A DNA stretch of 64,000 nt from Nageia nagi (Eukaryota > Pinophyta): contig JBITNC010000002.1 of assembly GCA_050084985.1 (NCBI GenBank), positions 33,666,001 to 33,730,000 on the forward strand, in the 5' to 3' direction. Below the pieces are notes generated by a model. It did no database searches. It saw nothing but the letters and a program-made list of their open reading frames with translations, and was not told the DNA's origin. Positions 1 to 10,744 of this stretch are shown here, one piece after another. Each line of letters opens with the position of its first letter. The first letter of the stretch is position 1. Made by a program: the position numbers and the translations under genes.

Positions 1-739
1 GTTGGAAACCTCTATGATTTTTTACACCATGTTAGATGAAATGCTACTTATGATATCTTCATCAACCTTTATAAAGGAAGCTTAGGATAGGCTCAAGAAA
101 ATCTACCTAGGATCCAAATTTTTAATAAGGTTCACCATTATCCAAAATTTTCTTCAATATCATCAAGGGAAAGATGAAAATGTTTTTATCTATTTGCATA
201 ATATCATTGACCTTACTAACCAACTTTTTGGTTATGACTACAATTGGATAAATGATGAGTTCATGATCTTCATCATTCTTTAAAGTTTAGTAAAAATAGT
301 TAGTATGATTATACTTGATGATGAAGAAGAATTATTCTCTCTTGAGAACCTTTCAAGGCTCCTTCTAAAGCAAGAGAAAACTCTTAACAAAAAGGTATTG
401 ATTTTTTCTCCAAAGGATAACAATGTTGCTCTAAGAGCAACCAAAACTCCTTTCAAGAAGAAGTTCAAACACCAAAAGAAGTATTTTCTTGCTACCTCTA
501 AGAATTTTGAAAAGAAGAAAAATAATAATAACTACAAGCTAATATATGGTAAGGGCAAGGCAAATAAACCAAATCCTAAAGCAAAATTCAATGGTAATTG
601 TAACTTTTATGGTGGCTATGGTCACAAAGAATTTGATTGCTATAAAAAGAAAAGAAAAGAAAAGAATGAGAAAAATGGAAATGTGAATAAATTCAAAGGA
701 AATAAGAATATTAAAGTTGGTTTTATTTTTTCTCTTTAG
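1..739 (+). pseudogene. copia gag remnant (copy A)
   Basis: The first 300 bases translate, with one stop, into a typical copia gag helix region: a segment like LGSKFLIRFTIIQNFLQYHQ followed by a long acidic-basic linker. An open stretch 305-739 gives 144 residues: a lysine-rich linker and then a zinc-knuckle region near 598-640 reading CNFYGGYGHKEFDC. The canonical knuckle is CX2CX4HX4C. Here the second cysteine is tyrosine, so the metal site is broken. In the living element gag would coat the RNA in cytoplasmic particles. Confidence 0.8.
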
Positions 740-1770
740 TCCATAACTCATACTTTTTCAATTGATTATTTTGTTGACTCTCGATACACTAATCAATTGT
801 GCTTTGAAAAGGATAAGTTTGAAAGTTTTCATAAGCATAGAAAGGATGCAGTTGTGATAGGTGATAATTTAATCCTTTAATTTTAATGGATTTAGAGTGT
901 GTTGATTAATAGAAAGATTCTAAAAAATGTGCTCTATGTTCTTAAGATTAGAATAAACCTTCTTTTCATAATTCAAATTGCAAGGAAAGGATACTCATTT
1001 GAGTTCAACTCACACTCCTGGAGCATTAAGAAAGGACTTATTGCTTTGGTGAGAGGATTAGTGAAAGATGATATTTACATTATGGATCAAGTTCCAATAA
1101 GGATATGTCTTGCTATGAATGTTTTCTCTAGGAAAAATTTTTACATTATAGATGAAGTTACAACAAAGATGAGTTTAATAGGATAACATTTGGTTATCAA
1201 CTTGAGCACAAGGATCAAACCTTTGATAGGTTTAAATATTTCAATGCCTTATTGAAAAATTAGACTAAACTTAAAATCAAGATGATGAGATCAGATAATG
1301 GGGGTGAGTATAAAAATAATGATTTTAATTACTATTATGCTAAGTATGGGATCAAGAGGTAGTACATTATTCCTTACACTCCTTAGTAAAATAATGTGTC
1401 AAAAGGAAAAATGGAACAATTATGAAGATGGCTAGATGCATGTTAGGAAATCTTCCTAGTTTCTTGTGGGGTGAATCTATGAGCACTAAAATTTAGACCT
1501 TGAATAGGTGTCCCACAAAATCTATTCAAGGTAAAACTCCTTTTGAAGCATGGACAAGATAGAAACCTAACATTTCTCACTTTAGAGTGTTTGGTTTTGA
1601 ATCTTTCTGGTACATTATTTTTGATAAAAGGAAGAAGTTGGATAAGAGATCTAAAAAATGCATCTTTGTGGGCTATGACAATCCACATAGAGACTATAGT
1701 CTCTACTCTTTATTCCATAGAGTAGTGTTCATCTAAAGGGATGTAAAGTTTAATGAACTTCTTGAGAATC
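740..1770 (+). pseudogene. copia protease and integrase remnants (copy A)
   Basis: Around 772-840 the translation reads VDSRYTNQLCF, a decayed match to the aspartic protease D-S/T-G motif. It is followed by the pre-integrase segment (about 899-1130). The integrase core is recognisable near 1270-1400 by SDNGGEYKNNDF and GIKR, then by GNLPSFLWGE (about 1445) and FEAW (about 1540). Stops and frame changes occur throughout, for example at 739, 1186 and 1261. The product would process the polyprotein and insert element cDNA; this copy cannot do so. Confidence 0.75.
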
Positions 1771-1899
1771 TACTTCCATTGAGGATGTTGATTATATAGA
1801 TGATTCTTTAGTTGCACCTAACTAGTTGGATATCAATATAGATAAGTCACCTTAGGATAAATATTCTCCAAATCATAGGATAACAAGAAGTATGACCTT

Positions 1900-3472
1900 A
1901 AACAAATACTTATTTTTTAAAATTGATAACAAAAATGAGCCCTCATCATTCAAAGAAGCTTCAAATTACAAGTGCTGGATGGAAGCCATGAAAGCAAAGT
2001 ATGAGGCACTTATGAAAAATGAAACATGAGACTTGATTCCTTATCTTAATTAAAAGAATGTGATTGGTAATAAATTTATCTACAAATTCAATTACAATTC
2101 AATTAGAGATATTAAGAAATACAAGGCAAGGTTAATAGCCAAAATTTTTGCTTAGAAATACAAAGTTGATTATGAGAAAACCTTTGCTCTCATGGTAAAT
2201 ATGCCCACTTTCATGATAATCCTTGCTCTTTTAGCAACTCAAGGATGAAAAGTTTTTCAACTCGATGTTAAGAGTGCATTTCTCAATATGAATTAGATGT
2301 GATGAATCAACCAGAAAGGTTTGTTATGAAAGAAAAAGAGTCATTTATGTGCAAGCTAAAGAATTCATTATATAAACTTAAGCAAGCACCTAGAGCTTGG
2401 TACAAGAAGATTTCAAGATACTTTGTAGATATTGGATTCTCCAAGTGCTTCTCCAAATTGAATCTATATATGCTAAATTAGGAAAAAGATGTGGTCTTAA
2501 TTCTTTATATGGATGATCTTTGATCATCGGGTTCATAATGATGAAATCATCTAAGAGTGCATATCCATACTTAATACAATGTTTAAAATTATTGATCTTG
2601 ATCTCTTGCACTACTACCTTGGAATGCAAGTGTATTAATACAAGTATTGTACTTATATTACTCAATCCAAGTATATATTATACATTTTATAAAAGTTTAG
2701 AATGGAGGAGTACAAATATGTTATGATCCTAGTTTCTCTTGGAATCATTTTATCTCTTAGATCTAATTCTCAATTGGTAGATGTAACAACTTACAAGTAA
2801 TTAATTGAAAATATTATTTATTTGACTATTTCCAAGCTAGATATTATCTTTACAATAAATCTAATGGCACGATTCATGTAGAAATAGTATGTTTAACACC
2901 TTAATGTTGTTAGAAGAATCTTGAGATATTTTGTAGGGATGAATAATCTTGCTCTCAATTATTTCAAGTTGCCCTCATTTATTCTCTTAATATTCTTAGA
3001 TTCTAACTATGGGAGAAATAAATATGATAGAAAATCAACCTCTTCATATGTGTTTAGCATTGGTTTAGGTGCTATATATTGGAATTCCAAGAAGCATCCT
3101 GTTATTTCTTTTTCCACCATAAAAGTCAAATACCAAGCCATGTCTATTATGGCCCATGTAGCTATTTGTATTAGGCATATTTTCAATGAAATTGGGTATG
3201 AGAAATCTCATCCATCTTGAATTTCTTCATAAAATTATTTGATTATTTCAATGGTTGAGAATACTATTTTTCATTGAAGAATAAAACATGTAGAAATCCA
3301 AGCCCACTTCATCAGGGAGATGATTTTGGATGGCATCATACACTTGGAGTATTGTCCATATAACTTAAACTTCATTGATTTATTCACCAATCTCCTTATT
3401 GAAGCTCAATTTAATAAGCTTAGGGAATATATTGAATTAGTGAAGTTGCCCTCAAGGGGAGTGAAGTTTTAA
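1900..3472 (+). pseudogene. copia reverse transcriptase and RNase H remnants (copy A)
   Basis: RT is seen as KYKARLIAK-like sequence near 2115-2140, QLDVKSAFLN near 2260-2290, and YKLKQAPRAWYKKI at 2370-2415. The YVDD region near 2500-2520 reads LYMDDL followed by a stop. RNase H follows with RRILRYF near 2908, RKSTSSYVFSIG near 3029 and the FSTIKVKYQAMS segment near 3110. The coding remnant ends around 3466 with a VKLPSRG-like C-terminus. Several stops and frame changes make it a pseudogene. Confidence 0.8.
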
Positions 3473-3617
3473 TTCTTATTTTGAATTCATGTTTGTGATG
3501 ACAACTTCACTTCTAGAAAGAATTTTACTTATATAGTGTTGATTTGTATGTGTACCTTTTGGTTAGTTCTCCTTATGTGATGAACTATTTGTACACCTTA
3601 AGCATATAATAGGCCAT

Positions 3618-3800
3618 CATTAGCATTGTTCAGTTATCCATGTAGGAGGGACTCGTATGTGAATATGATGGATCCTTTTTTTGCACTATTTAATTATCCA
3701 TATGTGAGGAATGTGTATGTTTCATTTGGCACTATTCAATTATCCATGTGTGAGAAACTCATATGTGTATTTCATCATGCCTTATTTTTTATGATAATCA
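3618..3800 (+). repeat. three-unit subrepeat in element 3' non-coding tract (copy A)
   Basis: A unit resembling CACTATTCAGTTATCCATAT followed by GTGAGGAACTCATATGTG occurs three times, starting near 3627, 3681 and 3727, at spacings of about 45-55 bases. The same unit, reverse-complemented, occurs in copies at 8836-9075, 17600-17780 and 36893-37095, always between the end of pol and the polypurine tract. Confidence 0.7.
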
Positions 3801-4279
3801 ACACATATTTTGTATATAGTAGGTGACTATGAGTATTAGCTTGACATCTTCATGATGACTTATAGTCCATAATTGATTAATTTATGGATAGCATTGCTTG
3901 GTTTATTTATATTTATTGATATGAATATGTATATGATGCATCTAACTAATCTTAGTCTTTGATCCACTTGTAGCTTTCACATTTATTGTTGAGATTCCAA
4001 GTTACTTACTTTAGGTATGAAGGCTCATGGATGCTCATCATGTCAACTTTTGGTTGGATGACTACTTTATGTACATTGAAACCAATTTTGGTTAATGATT
4101 GTATTGTAAACCATTTGTTATAATGGTAAAGTAGTGAGTCTTAAATTAAGATCTTGTTTACTTCACAAAAATGTAAAAGTTCTCATCTTTGATTGTATCT
4201 ATATGGAAGAGAACTCTCTTTTTTACTCTCTCTTTATTCTCTCTTCTTCACTCTATCCCAATATTTCATTAAAGGGGAG

Positions 4280-4761
4280 TTTTGAAATGTATAATGCATT
4301 ATTGTAAAGTTTTGTAATAATATTTTTGTAAATTCATCAATACTTAAAGGTATCTCTAGATACCTTAAGTATTTAAGTGAATATAATAATGTAACTTATC
4401 TTACACTCCTCAGGAGCATGCCCCTTGGGTGAAAGGGTGAAGCATGTCATGTCTTTGTACAATGGTTAAAAAAGTGATCCAAGGGAGTATTTTGGTCTAT
4501 AAATGGAAAGATCTCTCCTAGATATCATATACCAAAATTTGAAGAAAATTTATGCTCTAGGATTATGTTAGAAGAGGAAGAAAAAGATCTTGTAAGAGAG
4601 TCATCTTTGTGAATGATAAAGATTATAGTTATTGGATATACTCTCTTGTATGAGAGAAACCACTTTATATATGTGTCAAATTTGTAAGATTGAATATTGT
4701 ATTTATAGAATTTTCAAGTGTTATTTGTAGATTAGGATTTTAGTATTTTAAGATTAAATCA
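4280..4761 (+). repeat. 3' LTR of copia copy A
   Basis: Begins directly after the polypurine tract AAAGGGGAG. The start TTTTGAAATGTATAATGC matches the LTR start TGTTGGAATGTATAATGC of the copy at 35910-44197 with a few changes, and the internal order (GATACCTTAAG motif, TATA box, downstream leader) is the same. The right end is set by resemblance to family ends in ..AAATCA, and by the resumption of opposite-strand integrase sequence at about 4766. Confidence 0.75.
4498..4503 (+). promoter_or_regulatory. LTR TATA box (copy A)
   Basis: TATAAA lies mid-LTR in the context GGTCTATAAATGGAAAG. The same position in related LTRs carries TATAAATAG. It probably fixed the U3/R boundary of the element promoter. 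Confidence 0.6.
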
Positions 4762-5945
4762 TTAAAGGAATCATGAACTGCCTCTTGATCCCATATTTGA
4801 GACAATATTCATTGAACTCATTACTATTATACTCAGCTCCATTGTAAGATCTTAGCATCTTTATTTTGATGTCAATCTTATTGTCAACTAAGTCTTTAAA
4901 ATATTTGAGCTTGTCAAAGGTTTGATCCTTGTCATGGGTAGATAACCAAATTTCATCCTACTAAATTTGTTGATGAAGTTCAAGACATAAGATGCTCCCC
5001 TAAGAGATTCAATCTAAAATTGATCCATAAAATATGAATACATAAGATGAAGAGTTTGATTTGCCCTTGTTGCCTTATCTTTCTTAAATTTTTGCCTATT
5101 CATCTTGCTTAAGATGCACTTCTCACATAGACTAATTATGGGTGATATTTCATGACTTGAATGCTTTTGTGGTTAAGGTATCCTATATATTGGTGCTAAA
5201 TATTGCCCCTAGATCAAACATTTGTATGAGGACACATCTTTGTTGGTACTTGATCCATAATGTAGAGATCATCTTTCACTAATCCTTTCACTAAAGTGGA
5301 AATTTCCTTCTTAATGCATCAAGAGTGTCAATTGAACTTGAATGAGTACCTTTTCCTTGTAACTTGAATTATAGAAATAAGGTTCATACTAAGTTTTACA
5401 CATAGAGCATCTTTTCAATAACCTTCCCATGTATCAACACACTCCCAATTCTTTGGACTTCAAGGATTGAATTATCACCTAGCAACTGCATTCTTTCTAT
5501 ACTTATGAAAAATTTTAAACTTAGCCTTTTCAAAACACACATGATTAGTGCACCCATAGTCAACAATGCAATAATTCAATAAAATGTGAGATGTGGAGTA
5601 AGTACCATAAATAAAAGCAAATTTATTATTCTTCTTCTTACCTTTGATGTTTGATTTTTTAGTTTCTTTGCAACCTTGGTCTTTCTTTTTCTTGAAGTAA
5701 TCTGATTCCTGGTGACCATAGATGCCATATAAATTAAAATTACCATAAAATTTGGCTTTGGATTTGATTTTGCTACAATTTTCATGGTCACTCTATTATT
5801 TTTTTCCACCTTTCTTGAAGTCCTTTTTCAAATCATAGGAAGATTTCTTTTGATTGTGGAACTTCTTTTTGATGTGAGTCTTTGTTGGTCCAAGTACCAT
5901 AGGATGCTTCTTAGGAGTGGAGATCAACAATTTGAAAGATATAGT
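4762..5945 (-). pseudogene. copia gag-protease-integrase remnant (copy B)
   Basis: Gag survives only from about 5945 down: STPKKHPMVLGPTKTHIKKK, then the knuckle region at 5700-5760 reading NFNLYGIYGHQESDY, which lacks the expected cysteines. Protease and pre-integrase remnants follow to about 5200. Integrase near 4930-4775 shows DIKIKMLRSYNGAEYNSNEF and GIKRQFMIP. The gag N-terminus that relatives encode is missing; the leader joins mid-gag directly, which suggests an internal deletion at about 5945-5990. Stops and frameshifts are frequent. Confidence 0.75.
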
Positions 5946-6290
5946 ATATGTGTATATGTGAAAGATTTAAGAAGAATAAAGCCCCCCTAATTTCAAAAAA
6001 CTTTATTTTTGAAATTAGAAAAAAAAAGTCTTTATTTTTAAAATAAAGTCCCCTTCCTTTTTTATTTAAATAAAGCACTTTTTTTATCAATAAAATTACC
6101 CTCCTTTTATATTTGAAGGTAAATTGTTTAATATTTTAGATAACAACATTATTAACTAAGTCCTCTCCCAAAAAAAATGCTTCCTCCTACAACATTAGTG
6201 TTGAGAAGGAAAAAAAGATACATTTATGTAGAAGTAAAAAATTACAAATTTAATCAAACTTCATGATAAATATGCATACTAAACACTCCT

Positions 6291-6381
6291 AATATATTGT
6301 TGTTACATTGTAGGTAAAATTTTGTCAAAAAAATTGCAACTACCATAAGGGTTAGTAAAAAAATTGTAACAACAATATATT
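6291..6381 (-). repeat. leader hairpin with 17-bp perfect arms (copy B)
   Basis: AATATATTGTTGTTACA (6291-6307) is the exact reverse complement of 6365-6381, with a 57-base loop containing AAAAAAATTGCAACTACC. The copy at 35910-44197 has the same arms and loop length at 43417-43506, close to its PBS. Conservation of both arms suggests an RNA structure in the element transcript. Confidence 0.7.
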
Positions 6382-6565
6382 TTTAAGAAACTTTTCTCAA
6401 CAAAATTGCAACTAACACATAAACAATGTTAGTAACTCAAGATGTAAAAATTAAACTTGAAAGGAAGTAGAAAATTATCCCTACAAATATTTTACCTCAC
6501 AAAAGTATATGGAAGAATGAGTAGGATGAACCTTCAATGACATTGAAGCTAAAACCTCCAATAAT

Positions 6566-6579
6566 GGTTCTAGATACCA
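6566..6579 (-). promoter_or_regulatory. primer-binding site, decayed (copy B)
   Basis: On the minus strand TGGTATCTAGAACC sits next to the LTR end. It matches the initiator tRNA-Met PBS TGGTATCAGAGC with a small change. Confidence 0.65.
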
Positions 6580-6581
6580 AT

Positions 6582-7147
6582 TGAAGGAATCAAACTTACA
6601 AGACTAAATACCAAATTACCCAAGATCAAATGAAGACTCTCTCAATTCCTAAAGTATTAAAAACACAAAATCAAAGTAGCATTCACACAATATAACACCA
6701 ATTTAAAGTGGTTCCTCCAACCATGGGAGTACATCCACTAATCTAATATCTTATTCTCAAATATCATTCTCATACAACAACTCTTCCTCACTTCTCCTAC
6801 AACCTAAACAAGAGCATAACTTTTCTACAAAACTTGAGTGAGTGATATTAAGGATAGGGTCTTCTATTTATAGGTTAAAATCCTCCCTTGGATCACCCTT
6901 TTAACCATTTTATAATATCATAACATGCATCACCCTTTTACCTAAGGTGCATGATAATGATATGGAGTGTATGACAAGTTACATTATCATATTCATAAAT
7001 ACTTAAAATATATCTAAGGATACTTTCATGTATTAGTGAATTTATATTACCATATTCACTAAATAGTTAAGGTATCTAGGGATACCTTTAAGTAGTAAGT
7101 GACTTACATTAAGATACCTTACAATAATGTAATATACATTCCAAAAA
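6582..7147 (-). repeat. 5' LTR of copia copy B
   Basis: About 566 bp. On + it begins TGAAGGAATC next to the PBS and ends in the family sequence ACATTCCAAAAA (expected ACATTCCAACA). A TATA box (TATAAATAG) is at 6864-6872 on the minus strand. Confidence 0.7.
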
Positions 7148-7162
7148 TATTGTAGGTAGAGT

Positions 7163-7167
7163 AGTGA
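7163..7167. repeat. target-site duplication AGTGA, left
   Basis: AGTGA directly precedes the LTR terminal TGATAGAATT and is repeated at 15158-15162 after the opposite LTR. A five-base duplication is what copia integrase makes. Confidence 0.85.
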
Positions 7168-7722
7168 TGATAGAATTAGAGGATTCCATAATCCAAGAAC
7201 ACTTGTAGGACCTTCATAAAATACACCAATCATTCTAAACTTAAGAACACAAAAAGCATTCTCACATAGCAACACAATATGTATATTTGTCCCTCCATAA
7301 CATGGAGTACTCCACTTTAGGTCTCCTTTTGTCTATACTCTCAAAATCATGTACATTCTCATGGATCTCAACCATGACTCTCCTTAGCATGAAGCTTAAC
7401 TTGCATGCTTAATACCATACTAAATATAATCTATACTAACATCTTTACAACCATATTTTTATCTACTTCTAATTATAAATCTCCACAATATGAACTCCTT
7501 TTATAGGACTCAAAACTAGCCTTAGGTAGTTAACTAACCTAATCATAATTGGTTAGTTAACCCTAAGTTACAATATAAAATTACATTTAATTGTTAGTGG
7601 AGATACTATTTCACCCACCATGCATAAACCTCATTATCACCTAATAAATAATTTTAGATGATTATTAATATGCTAAAGCATATTAATTAAATAATAACCT
7701 AAATAACATTATAGTTCTAACA
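7168..7722 (-). repeat. 3' LTR of copy C
   Basis: On + it starts TGATAGAATT and ends CTAACA, so the minus strand has TG..CA ends. The match to 14604-15157 runs the full length. The TATA box (TATAAA on minus) is at 7500-7505. The minus-strand sequence just before the LTR, TTAAAGAGGAG, is the polypurine tract. Confidence 0.9.
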
Positions 7723-8835
7723 CTCCTCTTTAATGTTATTTTGGGAATGATTAGAAAAATAATGATTTTACAAAGAGGTTTTACTCATGCTACAAAGTGT
7801 ACATATATCCAAACAAGGCTTTACAATTTTGAGTATATAGGAGACCTTTTGAGATATTATACAAAGGAGAGAAGGTTGAAGATCCATGTGCTAATATACA
7901 AGAATTCTCAAAGCTATTGTCATAAGCAACCTGTGATCTCTAGAAAAAACATGCAAGATAAAAGTAGCTCATAACAATATTAGTTAGAAGCATCATACAT
8001 TCATATCAATATGAATCAAATCATACTATCATACATTGATCATCATAAAGCATATAAAGATGCCAAGTAATCACAAATGCACAATAATAAGGATGACATA
8101 TATCATCAACTATGATATCTAAGAATATCAAATGTACATAGAATTATTTATCATCATCATAACATAGTATGATCATCCATATGGGCATAACATAACATGA
8201 TATTTAACAATATTATGTGCATATATCAAGACATATGTACTATCAACCAATTGATATGAAACAAAAAATAAAAAAATGGATTTTTATCATTCTTTCTTTT
8301 GTATTTGTATTATATGAGGGTGTCATCATAGTTAACATGACATTTTTCTCCCCCTTGAGGATAACTTTATCAAACAAATACATGTGACAATGTGACATTA
8401 ATCATGCCAAAAATAAAATTCCAACTTGACCAATATACTTATGTCAAGATTTAAAGGCAACACATATCATAAGTCATCAAATGCTATCTTAATTACCACA
8501 TTAAGATGCATAAGCCATAAGGTGCCAAAAAAATAAACTTGACTTTACCAAGAGTTAGTCAAGATTTCATAATAATAAGTCCATCTTAACCATTGTACTA
8601 GTTAAGAGGGAAATGATAAAATTTGGTTGCATGAATCAATCTAAATGGATTCAAATTTCATCAATAATATGGAAATAATCCATCATCATGGATTTATCTT
8701 CCATCGTCATGGAAGTATAAATGAAAAAAGTGTGGCCACTAGTGCACGATAAGTCATAATGGAGATGCCAAGCTAACACTTATAGTCACCTGCTGTATAT
8801 AAAACATGTGTTAATCAATAAAGCATAAGCACATT

Positions 8836-9075
8836 CGAGTTCCTTACATATGGATAACCAAATAGTGCAAAAATGCACTTACTAATTCTTCTCATAGTGA
8901 TAACTGAAACAGTACATATGGTTTCCCACATATGGATAATCAAATAGTGCTAAAATACACATACTGATTCCTCACATAGTGTTGCTAGTAGAAACCAATT
9001 TGTACCATGAGTTTCTCACATAGATCAAACTAACCACAAAGGTGTACACAATATGCTCAACATAGTTCCTCACAC
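8836..9075 (-). repeat. subrepeat block in 3' tract (copy C)
   Basis: Four to five diverged units of the family motif (for example CACATATGGATAATCAAATAG near 8936) lie between the pol remnant and the polypurine tract, as in the relatives. Units are more diverged here. Confidence 0.6.
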
Positions 9076-9189
9076 GGAGGGAGCTAACCACAAACATATA
9101 CTTAAAGATCAACATTATACAGTAAAAAAAAATCCTTCTAAGGATGAAGTTGTGATGACAAACATGAATTCAATATAAGAATTCAAACT

Positions 9190-9490
9190 TCACTCCCTCT
9201 TGATGATAACTTCACTAACCATAATAAATGGTTAAAGTGTGCACAATAGAGTTTCTAAAGTGGTCTAGTGAATAAAGTAAGAGAGATAAAGGGACATTGT
9301 ATGAGCAATGAATACAAAAAAATAGAAAGCCTATTCATACATCTTTATAAAATGTGCTTGTTTTTAAAATGAGTCATCAAGAATGCCCTCATACATAGTA
9401 CAATAGTGAGAAAATAATTCAAACAATACTCTCCCTTGAGGGATACTTCACCAACTCAACATCAAAAAAGGGCTTGTGAATAAAGGATGC
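9190..9490 (-). pseudogene. duplicated pol C-terminal tail (copy C)
   Basis: Minus strand 9485-9428 reads FIHKPFFDVELVKYPSRES, matching the end of family pol (FTKPFLEAQF..VKLPSR). A second, more decayed version, FTRPL then a stop and later a SEVIIKRE-like tail, lies at about 9280-9190. These are the only gag-pol remnants in the element, which dates the loss of pol to within this family. Confidence 0.65.
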
Positions 9491-9494
9491 TTGG

Positions 9495-10095
9495 ATTTGG
9501 AGAAGAAAAGTCCATTCCAAACCAAAGCGACTGATTGCTATGATTGAAATGGTGATCCATATTCTACAAGACCCATAGAAGAGTTAGATGCTTGTTTCTT
9601 GGGAATGCAAATACCAAAGTGTCAAAGGATATCCTCATACATGTATGCCCTTTTATTACACTTTTCTTTTAACCATTGCATCCCATAGTGACTATTGTTA
9701 GCATCACACCTAATTTGTATCTCTTTCTCTTTCACTTGTATTTCTCACATATGTTTCTCAGCTAGCAGTTGATTTGGCTTAGCCAAAATTTCATTGTAAT
9801 ATTGTACGCATACAAATTTTTAGTTTTGTATCAAATTGTAATGATGGGCTATTATCTCCATCTCGACCTTTATCATAGCTAATTTGTGGTAATGGTAGGC
9901 ATTCTCTAAGTCTGCCCATATATATATTTCCTTGTTAGAATTCAAAGAAGCACTTCCTATGTTTGTGACCAAATTCTCTATGGTAGTCATGATGATCAAC
10001 CTATTACTCATGATTACTTTATCCCATTTAATAGTTAATATGAGAGAGAAAATAGCATAAGGATACCACTAGCACTTAGTCATTACATGTCTTAC
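9495..10095 (-). pseudogene. decayed cargo reading frame 1, unrecognised
   Basis: Minus strand, same sense as the element. From 10011 to 9820 there is an open stretch of 63 residues rich in helix formers. The same frame continues through one stop into LLAEKHM, stop, EIQVKEKEIQIRCDANNSHY, GMQWLKEKCNKRAYMYEDIL, stop, HFGICIPKKQ and on to about 9500. The long continuous frame with few stops and biased, hydrophilic composition looks like a former protein. I see no RT, integrase or zinc-knuckle motif and do not recognise the family. It could be a captured host fragment or an accessory element protein. Confidence 0.4.
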
Positions 10096-10744
10096 TAGGA
10101 ATCTCTTGACATAACATTATGCATAGGATAACAATTAATTAAATGATTGGAAGGTGATATATTTTATCTCTATGGATTTGTTATCCAACGAATCCTTTTT
10201 TTTAGTTGCCACAATTATTATATTTTGATCATATCAAATCTTTTTTTGTTATAGATAGTCATAAATGATCCTTACTTTTCATTTGATATTTTGCATTTAC
10301 AATTTTAGCTAAAATCCTTCATAGATGTTTCTTAGTTTCATGCCCTATCAAGCAATATCCAAGATAACATAGTGCATTGAAGCATTCATGTGGCTTTAGA
10401 GAATTTCTCCTTTATCACCTTTGAGGTTTTATTACAACATTGACTAGTATTTCTTCAATCATACCCAGATGATCATTATGGAATTTGTATGATCTTTCAT
10501 CTTAATCATTATGATCATGTTCACCTATTAGGTCATTTGCTCAGTTGGCCCGATTGGATGTGGCATATAATGGTCTATACCCCATTCAATCGTTATCTTT
10601 TGCAATTCATATGCTACATCGGATTGCCTTCCCTGCATCCACATGAGTATTTCAAACCACTCACTATTACAATGGTAGTTCATCAACATAGTCTGTAGTG
10701 GTCATCCACTTACTCTTTTCACATTGTTTGGTGAGATGAATATC

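Larger units (their letters stand above)
1..4761 (+). mobile_element. Ty1/copia LTR retrotransposon copy A, left part outside window
   Basis: Reading rightwards, the stretch carries gag (from base 1), protease and integrase remnants, reverse transcriptase and RNase H, a non-coding tract with short subrepeats, a polypurine tract (4271-4279, AAAGGGGAG) and a 3' LTR. The order protease-integrase-RT-RNase H is the copia order. The coding part is full of stop codons and frameshifts, so the copy is dead. The 5' LTR and leader lie left of the window. The right end abuts the integrase of an opposite-strand relative, which suggests this copy inserted into it. Confidence 0.85.
4762..7147 (-). mobile_element. 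Ty1/copia copy B, 5' half only (LTR to integrase)
   Basis: Read on the minus strand, this has a 5' LTR (7147 to 6582), a PBS, a leader with a conserved hairpin, a shortened gag, protease remnants and integrase as far as a GIKRQFMIP motif. It stops there at about 4766, where the plus-strand LTR of copy A ends. The simplest reading is that copy A inserted into the integrase of copy B, leaving the RT, RNase H and 3' LTR of copy B beyond the left edge. Confidence 0.75.

Noticed and set aside
7168-7722. Solo LTR
   Set aside because: Its partner LTR at 14604-15157 and the AGTGA duplication show it is one end of a complete element.
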